In this document: positions 17,201-25,666 of the stretch, piece by piece | Layout: the number at the start of each line of letters is the position of its first letter | How positions within the stretch are numbered: the first letter of the stretch is position 1 | Source: Haloarcula ordinaria | GTDB lineage: Archaea > Halobacteriota > Halobacteria > Halobacteriales > Haloarculaceae | Direction: 5' to 3' | DNA: 64,000 bases | Assembly: GCF_029338275.1 (NCBI RefSeq) | Contig: NZ_CP119789.1 | Location: 1,426,001-1,490,000, forward strand | Position numbers and translations under genes: made by a program | The notes under the pieces: generated by a model | Database searches by the model: none | The model's input: only the letters and a program-made list of their open reading frames with translations | Told to the model about the DNA's origin: nothing

Positions 17201-18754
17201 CTCATCCACGACCTCAAGGCCAGTAATCCGGAGGCCGACATCAACGTCAAACTGGTCGCCGAGGACGGCATCGGCACCATCGCGGCCGGCGTCGCGAAGG
17301 CCAACGCCGACGTGGTCCACATCTCGGGCCACGACGGCGGTACCGGAGCCTCGCCCAAGACATCCATCAAGAACGCGGGCCTCCCGTGGGAGCTGGGCGT
17401 CGCGGAAGCCAACCAGATGCTCCGCGCGACGGGCCTGCGCTCGCGCATCAAGATTACCACCGACGGCGGGATGAAGACCGGCCGCGACGTGGCCGTCGCC
17501 GCGCTGTTCGGCGCCGAGGGCTACACCTTCGGGACCGCCTCGATGGTCACCTCCGGCTGTGTGATGGCCCGACAGTGCCACGAGAACACCTGTCCGGTCG
17601 GCGTCGCGACCCAGAACGAGAACCTCCGCAGCCGCTTCCCGGGCGAACCGCAGCACGTCATCAACTACATGACGTTCGTCGCCCAGGAACTGCGCGAGAT
17701 AATGGCCGAACTCGGCTTCGAGACGGTTGAGGAGATGATCGGCCGCGTCGGCGTGCTCGAACAGCGCGACGACGTCACCCAGCCGAAGGCGAAGAAGCTC
17801 GACCTCTCGGCGGTCATCGCCGAACCGGCCGACAACGACGGCCGCTACAAGCAACAGGAACAGGACCACGACGTCGACGAACAGCTCGACTGGGACCTGC
17901 TCGAGGCCGCACAACCGGCCATGGAGAACAAGGAACCGGTCGTCGTCGACGCCGACATCAACAGCGTCGACCGTGCGGTGGGTGCCACCCTCTCGAACCG
18001 CATCAGCCGAAAATTCGGCGGCCAGGGACTGCCCGACGACACCGTCCACATCGACTTCGACGGGACGGCCGGCCAGTCGTTCGGCGCGTTCCTCGCCAGC
18101 GGCGTGACGATGGACCTCACCGGCACCGCCAACGACTACGTCGGCAAGGGCCTCTCCGGCGGGAAGCTCCTGTTGAAGACGCCCAAAGCCGCCCCCTACG
18201 ACCCCAGCGAGAACATCGTCATCGGCAACGTCGCGCTCTACGGCGCGACCCAGGGCGAGATCTACGTCAACGGGATGGCCGGCGAGCGCTTCGCGGTGCG
18301 CAACTCCGGCGTCAAGGGCGTCGTCGAGGGCGTCGGCGACCACGGCTGTGAGTACATGACCGGCGGGGCTATCGTCGTCCTCGGGGACACGGGCAAGAAC
18401 TTCGCGGCCGGGATGTCCGGCGGCGTCGCCTACGTCTACGACCCCGACGGCACCTTCGCCGAGAAGTGCAACACTGGGATGGTCTCACTGGAAGCATCCC
18501 TCGAGGGCAAGGACCGGCAGATGGTCACCCGACTCGTCGAGAACCACGCGGCCTACACCGACTCGGCGCTGGCCGCCGGGATGCTCGAGAACTGGGACGC
18601 CGAGCTCGAGAACTTCACGAAGGTGATGCCCGACGCCTACGCCGAGGTCATCTCCGACCGCGAGCGCGACGACGTCCGCAACGAACCGCCCAAGGCCGCC
18701 TCGAAGGTCGCCGAGGCGACTGAGGCGGAGTTCGCCGCTTCGAGCGACGACTGA
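14207..18754 (+). CDS. gltB: Glutamate synthase, large subunit / ferredoxin-type
   Basis: Makes two glutamates from glutamine and 2-oxoglutarate, the second step of ammonia assimilation after glutamine synthetase. The 1515-residue protein has the full domain order: N-terminal glutamine amidotransferase with the nucleophile at Cys25 in SNCGVGVV (a 24-residue propeptide must be removed), the central domain, the FMN-binding synthase domain with GHDGGTGASP, the 3Fe-4S cysteines in CVMARQCHENTCPVG, and the GXGXG glutamate-synthase beta-helix. No small subunit gltD is nearby, which favours ferredoxin as electron donor (inference). The start is fixed by the propeptide length and by a TATA box 23-30 bases upstream. 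Confidence 0.95.
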   Translation: MVERYTGESASEAGLADPTDARSNCGVGVVMDLDGDSDHWVVSDGLELLENLEHRGTTGAEKNTGDGAGIMLQMPHDFFVDEVDADLPARGDYAVGTLFLPQDADAAADLRDLVESELAAEGLEVVAWRDVPTDNSDLGQTALDSEPAVVQCFVTSATGKTGDAFENQLYVGRRVLENTVEAEQPEGHERFYVVSLATDIVVYKGLLLAEQLPEYYPELNDERMQSSFAMVHARFSTNTLGAWHLAHPYRRIIHNGEFNTIQGNINWMRARETDIASDTFEGDIDAVKPIIDDPEQSDTASVDNALELLLQGGRDLPHALRMLIPEAWRGEMNEVTGDRQDFYDYHASLVEPWDGPALVAATDGERIGAVLDRNGLRPCRYDILEDNTLVMSSEAGALDHDASEITERGRLQPGQCFLADPEEGRVIPDAEVFEDISDEKYGEWVAQEQVDIADITDRKDNSPQHSVDRLRSYQAMYGYTYDEVDHLIEPMAEKGKDPVGSMGDDTPLSVLSQFNRPLFTYFKQLFAQVTNPPLDYIREELVTSLESRLGYQRNLLDESQAHARQLVLDSPILTDEELDAIKGIDENGMSTKVVDITYEKGGDLREAVEDARAEADAAAKEHDIIVLSDRAAGDDRVPIPSLLAVGGIHHHLVRNGLRNHVGLVIESADPRAVHHFATLIGYGAGAVNPYLSYQTIEDLVAGPDGADLPDAIDAYITAVEDGLLKTMAKMGISTVESYQGAQIFEAVGLSSDFIAEYFEGTTCRTEGIGIEDIEEDLLQRHEIAWSEEEPDIPRQGEYEFRSNGIHHQWNPNTVGKIQQAVRMGDYDIYKEFAELVNDQNEQLQTLRGLLELDSDRESIPIEDVEPVEDIVQRFETAAMSLGSLSPEMHENNAIAMNRLGGNANTGEGGEPPERFHTEKECTTKQVASGRFGVTSDYLAAADELQIKMAQGSKPGEGGHLPGKKVNEMIAHVRYATPGVGLISPPPLHDIYSIEDLKQLIHDLKASNPEADINVKLVAEDGIGTIAAGVAKANADVVHISGHDGGTGASPKTSIKNAGLPWELGVAEANQMLRATGLRSRIKITTDGGMKTGRDVAVAALFGAEGYTFGTASMVTSGCVMARQCHENTCPVGVATQNENLRSRFPGEPQHVINYMTFVAQELREIMAELGFETVEEMIGRVGVLEQRDDVTQPKAKKLDLSAVIAEPADNDGRYKQQEQDHDVDEQLDWDLLEAAQPAMENKEPVVVDADINSVDRAVGATLSNRISRKFGGQGLPDDTVHIDFDGTAGQSFGAFLASGVTMDLTGTANDYVGKGLSGGKLLLKTPKAAPYDPSENIVIGNVALYGATQGEIYVNGMAGERFAVRNSGVKGVVEGVGDHGCEYMTGGAIVVLGDTGKNFAAGMSGGVAYVYDPDGTFAEKCNTGMVSLEASLEGKDRQMVTRLVENHAAYTDSALAAGMLENWDAELENFTKVMPDAYAEVISDRERDDVRNEPPKAASKVAEATEAEFAASSDD

Positions 18755-18871
18755 GGCGCGGACCCCGTTTTTTGACGGCAGCGACGTCGTGTGGGTTCGG
18801 CCCGCTTCAGTGTCCACTCCTGAGTAAGTGTTATGCTAACACACACCGTAGTTTCTCGTTGGTGACGACTC

Positions 18872-19396
18872 ATGGCAGCAGTAGACAGTGGGTCAGCGAC
18901 CGGACAGTCCGACGAAGCGCTCGTCGAGGCGTTCCTGACGGCGTTCGTCGGCGGTGACGCCGAAGCGGTCGCCGACCTCGTGACCGAGGACTGTGTCCTC
19001 CACGAGCCACGGTGGCCAATAACGCGGACGGGCCGGTCGGCAATCGTCGACGCGACCGGAGACAACGAGGGGACGTTCACCGACCTCGACATCCGGGTCG
19101 AACGGTCGGTGAGCGCCGACGGCGAAATCGCGGCGTACGTCACGGCCAGCGGGCGGAACGTCGGCCCGGTTCGGATGAAAGGCCGCGAGATTGCCCCGAC
19201 CGGGCGGCCCTTCGAGGTTCCCCAGTTCGGCCACTACCGCATCGAGGACGGCCGCATCGCCGAGGCGTGGATACTCGCCGACGCGCTCGGTATCGTCGAA
19301 CAGCTCGACAACTTCCCGAAGGGGCCGGGCAAGCTCCTCGGTATCGCCCTCCGACAGGTCCGGTGGCGACTCGGCAGCCGCGAGTACCTCGACTGA
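18872..19396 (+). CDS. SnoaL/NTF2-like protein
   Basis: A 174-residue protein with the NTF2-like alpha+beta cone seen in SnoaL-type polyketide cyclases and ester cyclases: helix LVEAFLTAFVGGDAEAVADL, strand CVLHEPRW, and a C-terminal FGHYRIEDGRIAEAWIL. The family includes enzymes and non-catalytic binding proteins, so the role cannot be named. The last 35 residues are basic and go beyond the usual domain. It sits 117 bases after gltB and 40 bases before an epimerase gene on the same strand. Confidence 0.75.
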   Translation: MAAVDSGSATGQSDEALVEAFLTAFVGGDAEAVADLVTEDCVLHEPRWPITRTGRSAIVDATGDNEGTFTDLDIRVERSVSADGEIAAYVTASGRNVGPVRMKGREIAPTGRPFEVPQFGHYRIEDGRIAEAWILADALGIVEQLDNFPKGPGKLLGIALRQVRWRLGSREYLD

Positions 19397-19436
19397 GGTC
19401 CCCGACCGTTTTGTCCGCCCCGTCCCAGATACGGGT

Positions 19437-20423
19437 ATGGAGCGTGCCCTCGTCGTCGGCGGGACCCGGTTCATCGGCCGGCACACCGTCGCGGAGTTCC
19501 TGGACGCAGACTACGACGTGACGATACTCAATCGCGGCCGCCACGAGAACCCGTTCGCTGACGACCCCGCTGTCGACCACGTGGAGGGCGACCGTCGCGA
19601 CCGTGAGACGCTCGAAGCCGCCCGTCGTCGAGTCGACCCCGACGTCGTCGTCGACTGCGTGGCGTACTTTCCGAAGGACGTGCGGGTCGCCACCGACGTC
19701 TTCGCCGACGTCGACGCCTACGTCTATGTCTCCAGTGGCGCAGCGTACGGCGCAGAACGGGTACCTAAACGCGAGGGCGACACGGCGCTCGCGTCCTGTA
19801 CCGACGAGCAGGCGACGACCGACAGCCGCGAGACCTACGGTCCCCGCAAAGCCGAGGGCGACAGGGCGGTCTTTGCGGCCGCGGCCGACGGCGTGCGGGC
19901 GATGAGCGTCCGTCCGACCGTCGTCTACGGGCCGTACGACTACACCGAGCGCTTCGCCTACTGGGTCGACCGGGTGCAGTCGTTCGACCGCGTCGTCGTC
20001 CCCGGCGACGGCCTGAGCCTCTGGCAGATGGCCTACGTCGAGGACGTCGCCAGCGCCCTGCGCGTCGTCGCCGAGTCGGGGACGGCCGGCGAGGCGTACA
20101 ACGTGGGCGACGAGCACGCCCCGACGCTCGGCCAGTGGGTCGACCTGCTCGCGGCGACCTGCGGGACGAGCGTCGAGACCGTCGGCGCCAGCGAACGCGA
20201 CCTCGCCCGCGCTGGACTCGCCCCCGAGGACTTCCCCGTCTACCGCGACCCGCCCCACCTGCTGTCGGTCGCGAAACTGCGCGACCTGGGATGGTCTTCC
20301 ACCGACCACGAGACGGCGCTCGACCGCACCGTCGCGGAACATCGCGAGAACGACCGTACCGGACGGGAGTACGGCCCGGACCGAGCCATCGAGCGCGACG
20401 TGCTGGACGCCCTCGCCGAGTGA
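19437..20423 (+). CDS. NAD-dependent epimerase/dehydratase family protein
   Basis: Extended short-chain dehydrogenase of 328 residues. Seen: N-terminal dinucleotide-binding ALVVGGTRFIGRHT, active-site strand YVYVSSGAAYG, a tyrosine-lysine pair in ETYGPRKAEGD matching YXXXK, and the RPTVVYGPYDY segment. Substrates in this family are usually nucleotide sugars, but isoflavone-reductase-like and other functions occur, so none is assigned. The ATG at 19437 is set by the Rossmann start; upstream translation is a shadow of the SnoaL-like gene. It may be cotranscribed with that gene. Confidence 0.85.
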   Translation: MERALVVGGTRFIGRHTVAEFLDADYDVTILNRGRHENPFADDPAVDHVEGDRRDRETLEAARRRVDPDVVVDCVAYFPKDVRVATDVFADVDAYVYVSSGAAYGAERVPKREGDTALASCTDEQATTDSRETYGPRKAEGDRAVFAAAADGVRAMSVRPTVVYGPYDYTERFAYWVDRVQSFDRVVVPGDGLSLWQMAYVEDVASALRVVAESGTAGEAYNVGDEHAPTLGQWVDLLAATCGTSVETVGASERDLARAGLAPEDFPVYRDPPHLLSVAKLRDLGWSSTDHETALDRTVAEHRENDRTGREYGPDRAIERDVLDALAE

Positions 20424-20468
20424 GGCATGCGAGGGCGGCCGTGTTTCCTTTAGCAACGGGTACCATGC

Positions 20469-20580
20469 AGAGCCAGAATGCCCCCAGCCTCTCAGCTCCC
20501 GCGGCTCGCTGAGAGACCGGCCCCTTTCAGTCCCACCTGAAGCCGAACGGTCAGCCGGCATAGTGGGGCTTTCTGGCTCT
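20469..20580 (-). repeat. Structured intergenic element, copy A (minus strand)
   Basis: Related to the element at 50052-50216, in the opposite orientation. A closing helix pairs 20469-20484 with 20565-20580 (15 of 16 positions, one T-T mismatch). The core at 20519-20537 is, on the minus strand, GGTGGGACTGAAAGGGGCC, identical over 19 nt to the other copy. The internal hairpin pairs 20489-20496 with 20508-20515 (8 bp), with a sequence unlike that of the other copy. It lies 73 bases upstream of the egsA start codon. No protein is encoded. It could be a structured RNA, a DNA hairpin or a small non-autonomous mobile element. Confidence 0.7.
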
Positions 20581-20652
20581 CTGAATCAATACCTGCTACC
20601 CCAGCACGCGGCCAGGACAAACCATTTTGCACCCCCAGGGACGAGAGGGTGT

Positions 20653-21711
20653 ATGTTCGACAAGACCACCTGGATTCGCCTGCCGCGAAACGTCGTGGTG
20701 GGCCACGGCGTCCTGGACCAGACCATCGACGCCGTCACCGAACTCCACCTCAGCGGAACGCCGCTGGTCGTCTCCTCGCCCACTCCCTACGAGGTGGCCG
20801 GCGAGCGGGTCGTCGCACAGTTCCGCGACGCGGGCTACGACCCCGCCGAGATGGTTATCGACGAAGCCACGTTCGCCGCCGTCCAGCAGGTCATCAGCCA
20901 CGCCGAGGCGGTCGATGCGGGCTTCATGATCGGTGTCGGCGGCGGGAAGGCCATCGACATCACGAAGATGGCCGCCGACGACCTGGGCCTGGGCTTCGTC
21001 TCGGTGCCGACGGCGGCCAGCCACGACGGTATCGTCTCCGGCCGGGGGTCGGTCCCGGAGGGCGATACCCGCCACAGCGTCGCCGCCGAACCCCCGCTCG
21101 CCGTGGTCGCGGATACGGAGATTCTCTCGCAGGCCCCGTGGCGCCTCACGACGGCGGGGTGTGCCGACATCATCTCGAACTTCACCGCCGTCCGGGACTA
21201 CGAGCTGGCCCACCGGCTGAAGAACGTCCCCTACTCCGAGTACGCCGGCGCGCTCGCACAGATGACCGCCGAGATGCTCGTCGAGAGCGCGGACTCCATC
21301 AAGAAAGGCCTCGAAGAGTCGTCCTGGATCGTGGTGAAGGCGCTGGTCTCCTCCGGCGTCGCGATGTCCATCGCGGGCTCGTCCCGGCCCGCGAGCGGAG
21401 CCGAACACCTCTTCTCACACCAGCTGGACCGCATCGCGCCGGGGTCTGCCCTGCACGGCCACCAGGTCGGCGTCGGCGCTGTCATGACCGAGTACCTCCA
21501 CACCGGACCACGTGGCCGGTGGCGCGACGTCCGCGACGCGCTCGCCGCAATCGGCGCCCCGACGACGGCGTCAGAGCTGGGTATCGACGACGAGACCGTC
21601 ATCGAGGCACTGACGACGGCCCACGAGATTCGGGACCGCTACACGATTCTCGGCGACGGGATGAGCGAGGAGGCGGCGATGGAGGCGGCGACGGTGACCG
21701 GCGTTATCTGA
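20653..21711 (+). CDS. egsA: Glycerol-1-phosphate dehydrogenase
   Basis: Reduces dihydroxyacetone phosphate to sn-glycerol-1-phosphate, the first committed step of archaeal ether lipid synthesis. The 352-residue protein belongs to the iron-containing alcohol dehydrogenase / dehydroquinate synthase fold: nucleotide loop GVGGGKAIDITK, then SVPTAASHDGIVSGRGS, and the zinc ligands in the ADIISN region (Asp) and in HLFSHQLD and HGHQVGVG (His). Length matches the family. The ATG at 20653 is right for the known N-terminus; a frame back to 20563 would start inside the structured element. The 3-prime end overlaps the convergent Nudix-like gene by 8 bases. Confidence 0.95.
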   Translation: MFDKTTWIRLPRNVVVGHGVLDQTIDAVTELHLSGTPLVVSSPTPYEVAGERVVAQFRDAGYDPAEMVIDEATFAAVQQVISHAEAVDAGFMIGVGGGKAIDITKMAADDLGLGFVSVPTAASHDGIVSGRGSVPEGDTRHSVAAEPPLAVVADTEILSQAPWRLTTAGCADIISNFTAVRDYELAHRLKNVPYSEYAGALAQMTAEMLVESADSIKKGLEESSWIVVKALVSSGVAMSIAGSSRPASGAEHLFSHQLDRIAPGSALHGHQVGVGAVMTEYLHTGPRGRWRDVRDALAAIGAPTTASELGIDDETVIEALTTAHEIRDRYTILGDGMSEEAAMEAATVTGVI

Positions 21712-22195
21712 CCGACTCGATCTCGGCCAGCGACGGTTCGTCGTCCCACCGGACCTGCTCGGTGTCGGCGGGCGATGGGTCGTCGATATCTGCGGTGAAC
21801 ACGATACGCAGCTGGTAGACCGTCTCCGCCGACGGGTCGTCGCTGTTGCGGTACCCAGTGATGGTCGCGCTGTCGACGTCCTCGATGGTACAGTCGACGC
21901 CGGCGTTCTCCTGGACGATTCGTTCCGCCGCGGCCTCCGGCGTCTCGGTGCTCTCGATCAGACCCTGTGGAATCGTCCACCCGCGCTGTCCCTCGCGGAC
22001 GAGCACGTCGTCGGCCTCGTTGCTGACCAGGACGTGGACGGCTGCGTCCTCACCATCCGTTCCACCGGCCACGCGCCGATAGCGGTCGTCCTCGACCTCG
22101 TAGGTGGTCTGGTTCACCGTGACAGAGCCGTAGTCCTGTTCCAGGCGTGCCAACCGGTCCTGGATGTCCTCTCGCGTCCCCCCAACGCTTGTCAT
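21704..22195 (-). CDS. Nudix-fold protein with degenerate Nudix box
   Basis: A 163-residue protein with a Nudix domain over residues 55-155. The box GLIESTETPEAAAERIVQENAGV retains the leading glycine, the first glutamate, the arginine and one glutamate, but the RE pair is RI and the EE pair is EN, so two metal-binding glutamates are missing. Hydrolase activity may be weak or lost. The N-terminal 45 residues are helical (REDIQDRLARLEQDYG). The ATG at 22195 is supported by the TATA box at 22216-22225; the earlier frame adds a basic, unconserved leader. Confidence 0.75.
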   Translation of the reverse strand: MTSVGGTREDIQDRLARLEQDYGSVTVNQTTYEVEDDRYRRVAGGTDGEDAAVHVLVSNEADDVLVREGQRGWTIPQGLIESTETPEAAAERIVQENAGVDCTIEDVDSATITGYRNSDDPSAETVYQLRIVFTADIDDPSPADTEQVRWDDEPSLAEIESVR

Positions 22196-22215
22196 ACACA
22201 GTGGTCGGCGGCCGC

Positions 22216-22225
22216 TTGTATAAAG
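22216..22225 (-). promoter_or_regulatory. TATA box for the Nudix-fold gene
   Basis: CTTTATACAA on the minus strand lies 21-30 bases upstream of the ATG at 22195, as expected for a leaderless transcript. Confidence 0.6.
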
Positions 22226-22362
22226 TCGTTCATTATTTTCATATCTGTTACTCGGAGACACCCGTCGACTGCGCGTTACGTAGTCATCATCCCGATTGTG
22301 TCGTGCGGTTTACACGGCCGGGTCGGGTACTCCGTATAACTCCCGCTGGTTACGGCCACCGC

Positions 22363-24162
22363 TCAGACGTGCTCGTCCAGGAACGCCACGACGCGCGAGT
22401 AGGCTTCGATGCGGTTCTCGCGCTTGCTGATACCGTGTCCCTCGTTCTCGAAGATGAGTCTCTCGACCGGGACGCCGTGCGACTCGGCTTCCGCGGCGAT
22501 CTGTTCGGCTTCGCCGACCGGAACGCGGGGGTCGTTCGCGCCGTGGAGGACGAATAGGGGTGCCGTGATGCGGTCGGCGTTGTTGAGCGGCGAGATGGAC
22601 TCGAGGAACTCGCGGTCCTCGTCGAGCGACCCGTACTCGGCCTCGCGGAGTTCCCGGCGCCACTCGCCGGTGTTCTCGAGGAAGGTGACGAAGTTCGCGA
22701 TGCCGACGACGTCGACGCCGGCCGCCCACAGGTCCGGGTACTCGGTGAGCGCCGCGAGGACCATGAACCCGCCGTAGGACCCGCCCATTGCGACGATTCG
22801 GTCGTCGTCGACCGCCGGGTGAGCGTGCAACCAGTCGACGCCGGCCCGGAGGTCCTTCACCGAGTCCATCCGCTTCTCGACGTCGTCCAGGTGGGTGTAG
22901 GCCTTCCCGTAGCCGGTCGACCCGCGGACGTTCGGCTCGAAGACGGCGTAGCCACGCGAGAGGAAGTACTGAGTCAGTCCCGCGAAGGAGGGCCGGCGCT
23001 GGCTCTCGGGACCGCCGTGGATGTCGACGATGACCGGCGTGTCCCCGTCCTCGGGGACGTCGCTCGGGAGCGAGAACAGCGCGGGAATCTCGCGGCCGTC
23101 GAACGACTCGAAGCGGACCACCTCGGGTTCGACGAACGTCTCCTGTGGGATGCCGGCCGTCGAGGCGGCCGTCCAGCGCTCGGCCGCGCCGGTCTCCGTC
23201 TCGACCACGAAGAGGTTCGTGTTCACCGTCCGGCCCGTGACGCTGAGCGCGAACCGCTCGGCGTCCGGGCCCCACGCGACGCCGCCGGCCAGCCCGCCCG
23301 GCAGGTCCGGCGTGGGGAAGGCGTCGATAGTCGCCGGCCCGGTCAGTTCACCGATGGTCAGCTCGTTGTAGCCGTCGACGTTGCGCGAGAAGGCGATGCG
23401 CCCCGTGTCGTGGTCCAGTGCGACGCCGTCGATGTTCCACTCGCCGTCCTCGCGGACCGTCTCCAGCGTCCCATCGAGGCCGAGTCGGGCGAGATACAGC
23501 CGGTCGCTCCCCTCGTCGGTGACCAGGTAGAGACTCTCGCCGTCGGGGGCCCACGACGCGCTGAGGTAGCGGACGTCCCCCTCGTGTGGGGTGAGGTGGG
23601 TCAGGTCGCCACTTTCGACGTCGAGGGCGTAGAGGTCCTGGTCGAAACTGGAGTACGCCTCGCTCACGACGAGGTGGGTGTCGTCGGGCGACCACCCGCC
23701 GACAGAGAGCCAGCCGTCACCCTCGAAAATCAGTTCGGCGTCGGTCCCTGTCACGTCGCGGCGCTGGACGTAGACGTCGAAGACGGCTTCACTCCGGCGG
23801 TTCGAGGCGAAGGCGAAGGCCTCCCCGTCGTGTCGCCAGCCGCCCCAGCGGTGTTTCGCGTCGGGGTGGGCGGTGAGGTTCGTGATTCGGTTCTGGCTGT
23901 CGAGGCGGTACAGCTGGGCGCGCTCGTTGCCACCCTCGTCCATGCCGAAGACGAGTTCGTCGCGCTCGGGGGCGTAGTCGACGAACCCGACCGGTTCGTC
24001 GAAGAAGGTCCGCTGTTCGGGCCACCCGAGCGGGTCGTCGAGCGTCCAGACCTGGCCCACGCCGGTCGTGTCCATCAGGAACGACAGCGTCCCGTCCGAC
24101 GAGATGGAGGCCCCGTAGGCGCTGCGGACGTTCAGGTAGCGTTCGAGGTCGTACTCGTACAC
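22363..24162 (-). CDS. S9 family prolyl oligopeptidase / acylaminoacyl peptidase
   Basis: Cytosolic serine peptidase of 599 residues that cleaves short peptides or blocked N-termini. An N-terminal beta-propeller (about residues 10-345) with repeated WSPDD / WAPDG blades is followed by an alpha/beta-hydrolase domain with the nucleophile Ser462 in MGGSYGG, Asp544 in HGANDPRVP and His576 in NEGHGIS. No signal peptide is present. I chose the GTG at 24162: the frame upstream is a basic, Arg/Pro-rich extension lying in the divergent promoter of the glycosyltransferase gene. It is divergent from that gene with 81 bases between. Confidence 0.85.
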   Translation of the reverse strand: MYEYDLERYLNVRSAYGASISSDGTLSFLMDTTGVGQVWTLDDPLGWPEQRTFFDEPVGFVDYAPERDELVFGMDEGGNERAQLYRLDSQNRITNLTAHPDAKHRWGGWRHDGEAFAFASNRRSEAVFDVYVQRRDVTGTDAELIFEGDGWLSVGGWSPDDTHLVVSEAYSSFDQDLYALDVESGDLTHLTPHEGDVRYLSASWAPDGESLYLVTDEGSDRLYLARLGLDGTLETVREDGEWNIDGVALDHDTGRIAFSRNVDGYNELTIGELTGPATIDAFPTPDLPGGLAGGVAWGPDAERFALSVTGRTVNTNLFVVETETGAAERWTAASTAGIPQETFVEPEVVRFESFDGREIPALFSLPSDVPEDGDTPVIVDIHGGPESQRRPSFAGLTQYFLSRGYAVFEPNVRGSTGYGKAYTHLDDVEKRMDSVKDLRAGVDWLHAHPAVDDDRIVAMGGSYGGFMVLAALTEYPDLWAAGVDVVGIANFVTFLENTGEWRRELREAEYGSLDEDREFLESISPLNNADRITAPLFVLHGANDPRVPVGEAEQIAAEAESHGVPVERLIFENEGHGISKRENRIEAYSRVVAFLDEHV

Positions 24163-24243
24163 GACACCTCGAAGGGGTGGCACGGGCAAAACAGTTTGCG
24201 GCGAACGGGGGGATTTTTGCCGGACGGTACCGTCGCGACCAGT

Positions 24244-25302
24244 ATGCGAATCGCGGTCGTCGCCATGGAGACGAGTCACTACCGGGAGACGACCGGCCGC
24301 GAGCGCGTCGAACGGGTCGCAACCGACCTCGCCGAGGCGGGCCACGACGTCTCCGTCTTCTGTTCGCAGTGGTGGGGCGGCTACGACAGCCGGTTCACGC
24401 CCGGGTCAGTGACCTACCGGGCGGTCACCGTCTCGCCGACCGTGCCGTCGTTCTGTACGCGCCTGCCCGCGTTGCTGGCCCGGTTTCGCCCCGACGTCGT
24501 CTACGCGATCCCGGAACCGCCCTCCGTCGTGCTGGCCGCCAGTGCCGGTGGCACTCTCGCCAGGGCACCCCTCGTCGTCGACTGGTTCGGCGACGAGTCC
24601 CTGCCCGAGGGCCGGGCGACGAAGTCCGCACTCAAGAAACCGGACTGCCTCGTCACGCCCTCGGAGCTCGTCCGGACCACGCTCCGGGAACGCGGGGCGT
24701 CCGACGACCGGACGACCGTGCTGCCCGAGAGCATCGACATGGACCTCGTGCGCGAGGTCGAACCAGCCGACACGGTCGACGTCGTCTACGCCCACCCGCT
24801 GGACGAGAGCGCCAACATCAACGCGCTCTTCCTCGGACTGGCGGAACTCCGACAGAAGGACTGGTCGGCGACGGTCATCGGCGACGGCCCCGAACGCGAG
24901 GCGTACGAACAGGAGGCTGCGGACCTCCGCATCGACGACCGCGTCGAGTTCGTCGGGGCGTGTGACCGCGAACAGCGCGTCTCCATCTACAAGGGGGCTC
25001 ACGTCTTCGTCCAGACGGCCTTCCGGGAGTACTTCGCCACCGACCTGCTGTGGGCGATGGCCTGTGGCTGTCTCGGCATCGTCGAGTACCAGGCCGAGTC
25101 CAGCGCCCACGAACTCATCGAACAGCGCGACCGGGCCTTCCGGGTCACGAACCCACAGGAGATCGCCGCCCGTATCGTCGACTCGGCCGACTTCGAGCGC
25201 AAGCACGTCGACGAATCGTGGGCCGAGTTCGACCACGACGCCGTCCGAGAGGAGTACGAAGCCCTGTTCGACCGGCTCGTCGACGAGTACGGGTTCTTCT
25301 GA
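24244..25302 (+). CDS. Glycosyltransferase, GT4-like
   Basis: A 352-residue glycosyltransferase of the GT-B fold. The N-terminal half opens MRIAVVAMETSHYRETTGRE and ends near PLVVDWFGDES; the C-terminal half has the family segment ATVIGDGPEREAYEQEA, and DRVEFVGACDREQRVSIYKGA. Such enzymes move a sugar from a nucleotide donor to a lipid or protein glycan, likely at the inner face of the membrane; the acceptor is unknown. There is no membrane segment. The stop codon overlaps the start of the small membrane-protein gene by one base, so the two are coupled. Confidence 0.8.
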   Translation: MRIAVVAMETSHYRETTGRERVERVATDLAEAGHDVSVFCSQWWGGYDSRFTPGSVTYRAVTVSPTVPSFCTRLPALLARFRPDVVYAIPEPPSVVLAASAGGTLARAPLVVDWFGDESLPEGRATKSALKKPDCLVTPSELVRTTLRERGASDDRTTVLPESIDMDLVREVEPADTVDVVYAHPLDESANINALFLGLAELRQKDWSATVIGDGPEREAYEQEAADLRIDDRVEFVGACDREQRVSIYKGAHVFVQTAFREYFATDLLWAMACGCLGIVEYQAESSAHELIEQRDRAFRVTNPQEIAARIVDSADFERKHVDESWAEFDHDAVREEYEALFDRLVDEYGFF

Positions 25303-25619
25303 TGGCCGCCGAGGAACGACAACTGCTGCTCGCACTCGTCGTCCCCGAACTCGTGGCGCTCTCGCTCTTCTTGCTCCTACTGGGCCTCAGTCTCACCGGT
25401 CGCTCGTCGTTCGCCGCGACGTACTCGGTCTCGATACGCCTCGCTGCCTTCACCTTTGTCCTCGTCGAGATTCTCATCCCCGCCGGCGTCTACCTCGACG
25501 TCAGACGGCGACCGGACGACCCGGACCTGACGTGGGTCCACGCGGCGGCGGTACCGGTGGTCAACGTCCTCGGTGTCGTCGCGTACCTCGAGGACCGCCG
25601 GCGTGCGCTGGGCGAGTGA
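25302..25619 (+). CDS. Small membrane protein, 105 aa
   Basis: Function not recognised. About three transmembrane helices (roughly residues 8-30, 40-65 and 78-97), with a basic loop VRRRPDDPD after the second helix and a short charged C-terminus. The ATG shares its first base with the TGA of the glycosyltransferase gene, so both proteins are probably made from one mRNA; it could be a membrane partner for that enzyme (inference from position only). It is followed after 47 bases by the helicase gene. Confidence 0.65.
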   Translation: MAAEERQLLLALVVPELVALSLFLLLLGLSLTGRSSFAATYSVSIRLAAFTFVLVEILIPAGVYLDVRRRPDDPDLTWVHAAAVPVVNVLGVVAYLEDRRRALGE

Positions 25620-25666
25620 ACGGCCAGACGAAACCCGTTTGACCGTCCGACCACTATCGAGGCGCA

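Noticed and set aside
15095..18343. Very long open frame on the minus strand opposite gltB
   Set aside because: GC-rich archaeal genes often leave long antisense frames. The strand carrying gltB shows clear catalytic motifs throughout, and the opposite translation has none.
20563..20652. N-terminal extension of EgsA
   Set aside because: It would start inside the structured element and lacks family similarity; the ATG at 20653 is right.
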